Origin: Anaerolineales bacterium UBA6131
GTDB lineage: Bacteria > Chloroflexota > Anaerolineae > UBA2200
Reading direction: 5' to 3'
DNA length: 12,775 nt
Assembly: GCA_002435875.1 (NCBI GenBank)
Contig: DIVN01000172.1
Span: 1-12,775, forward strand
Under the pieces are notes generated by a model that was not told the origin of the DNA, ran no database searches, and worked only from the letters and a program-made list of their open reading frames with translations. The position numbers were made by a program, and so were the translations under genes. Positions 12,747 through 12,775 of this stretch are shown one piece after another (within the stretch, counting starts at the first letter, position 1; each line of letters opens with the position of its first letter).

Positions 12747-12775
12747 TTATTCCAAGATCTTGGTGACCACTCCAG
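12747..12775 (-). CDS. tuf: Elongation factor Tu, C-terminal end only (partial)
   Basis: The minus strand entering the window at the right edge reads G-V-V-T-K-I-L-E followed by a TAA stop at 12749-12747. This is the characteristic last strand of bacterial EF-Tu, the GTPase that brings aminoacyl-tRNA to the ribosomal A site. Only the last eight sense codons and the stop are present, so the call rests on this short signature plus position: tuf directly upstream of rpsJ is a common arrangement where the str and S10 operons are joined. The 58 nt to the rpsJ start contain a small 5-bp hairpin just after the stop but no U-tract, so read-through into rpsJ is plausible. Confidence 0.88.

Noticed and set aside
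1..12775. Possibility of a mobile element, defence system or other inserted cassette
   Set aside because: Every gene in the window is a known member of the ribosomal cluster on one strand with short gaps. No transposase, integrase, repeat array or attachment-like duplication was seen.

Overview
The window is one continuous block of the bacterial ribosomal-protein gene cluster (the joined S10, spc and alpha operons), read entirely on the minus strand. Transcription therefore runs from high to low coordinates. It starts with the last nine codons (stop included) of tuf (EF-Tu) at the right edge and ends with the first 33 codons of rpsK (S11) at the left edge. Between them are 25 complete genes, with no broken gene and no mobile element, tRNA, CRISPR array or + strand gene that I can support.

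The order in the direction of transcription is: tuf (end), rpsJ, rplC, rplD, rplW, rplB, rpsS, rplV, rpsC, rplP, rpmC, rpsQ (S10 part); rplN, rplX, rplE, rpsN, rpsH, rplF, rplR, rpsE, rpmD, rplO, secY, adk, rpmJ (spc part); rpsM, rpsK (start of the alpha part). Gaps are short (largest 132 nt, between rpsJ and rplC). Several junctions are coupled: rplP/rpmC and rpsQ/rplN overlap by 4 nt (ATGA), rpsE/rpmD overlap by 8 nt, and secY/adk are one base apart. I see no convincing internal promoter or Rho-independent terminator, so a long co-transcribed unit is the simplest reading. Together the genes supply much of the large- and small-subunit protein set, the SecY channel that takes nascent chains from the ribosome, and adenylate kinase for nucleotide balance.

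The organism is a bacterium of moderately high GC. The S10 segment around FIDKDSREQFEIRTH, the HGQSDRER stretch in L3, zinc-type S14 and L36, and an L24 with a C-terminal Cys4 ribbon together suggest Chloroflexota. This is a judgement from memory of the families, at medium confidence, not a search result.

The window is mostly ordinary core genome, and I do not see a new biological system. The points worth a second look are: adk is followed directly by rpmJ, with map and infA missing from their usual place; Adk carries a Cys-rich C-terminal tail; L24 carries a basic insertion of about 20 residues; a 9-bp perfect inverted repeat lies just before the rpsM ribosome-binding site; a second inverted repeat lies between rpsJ and rplC; and four genes (rpsC, rplF, rpsM, rpsN) appear to use GTG or TTG starts.
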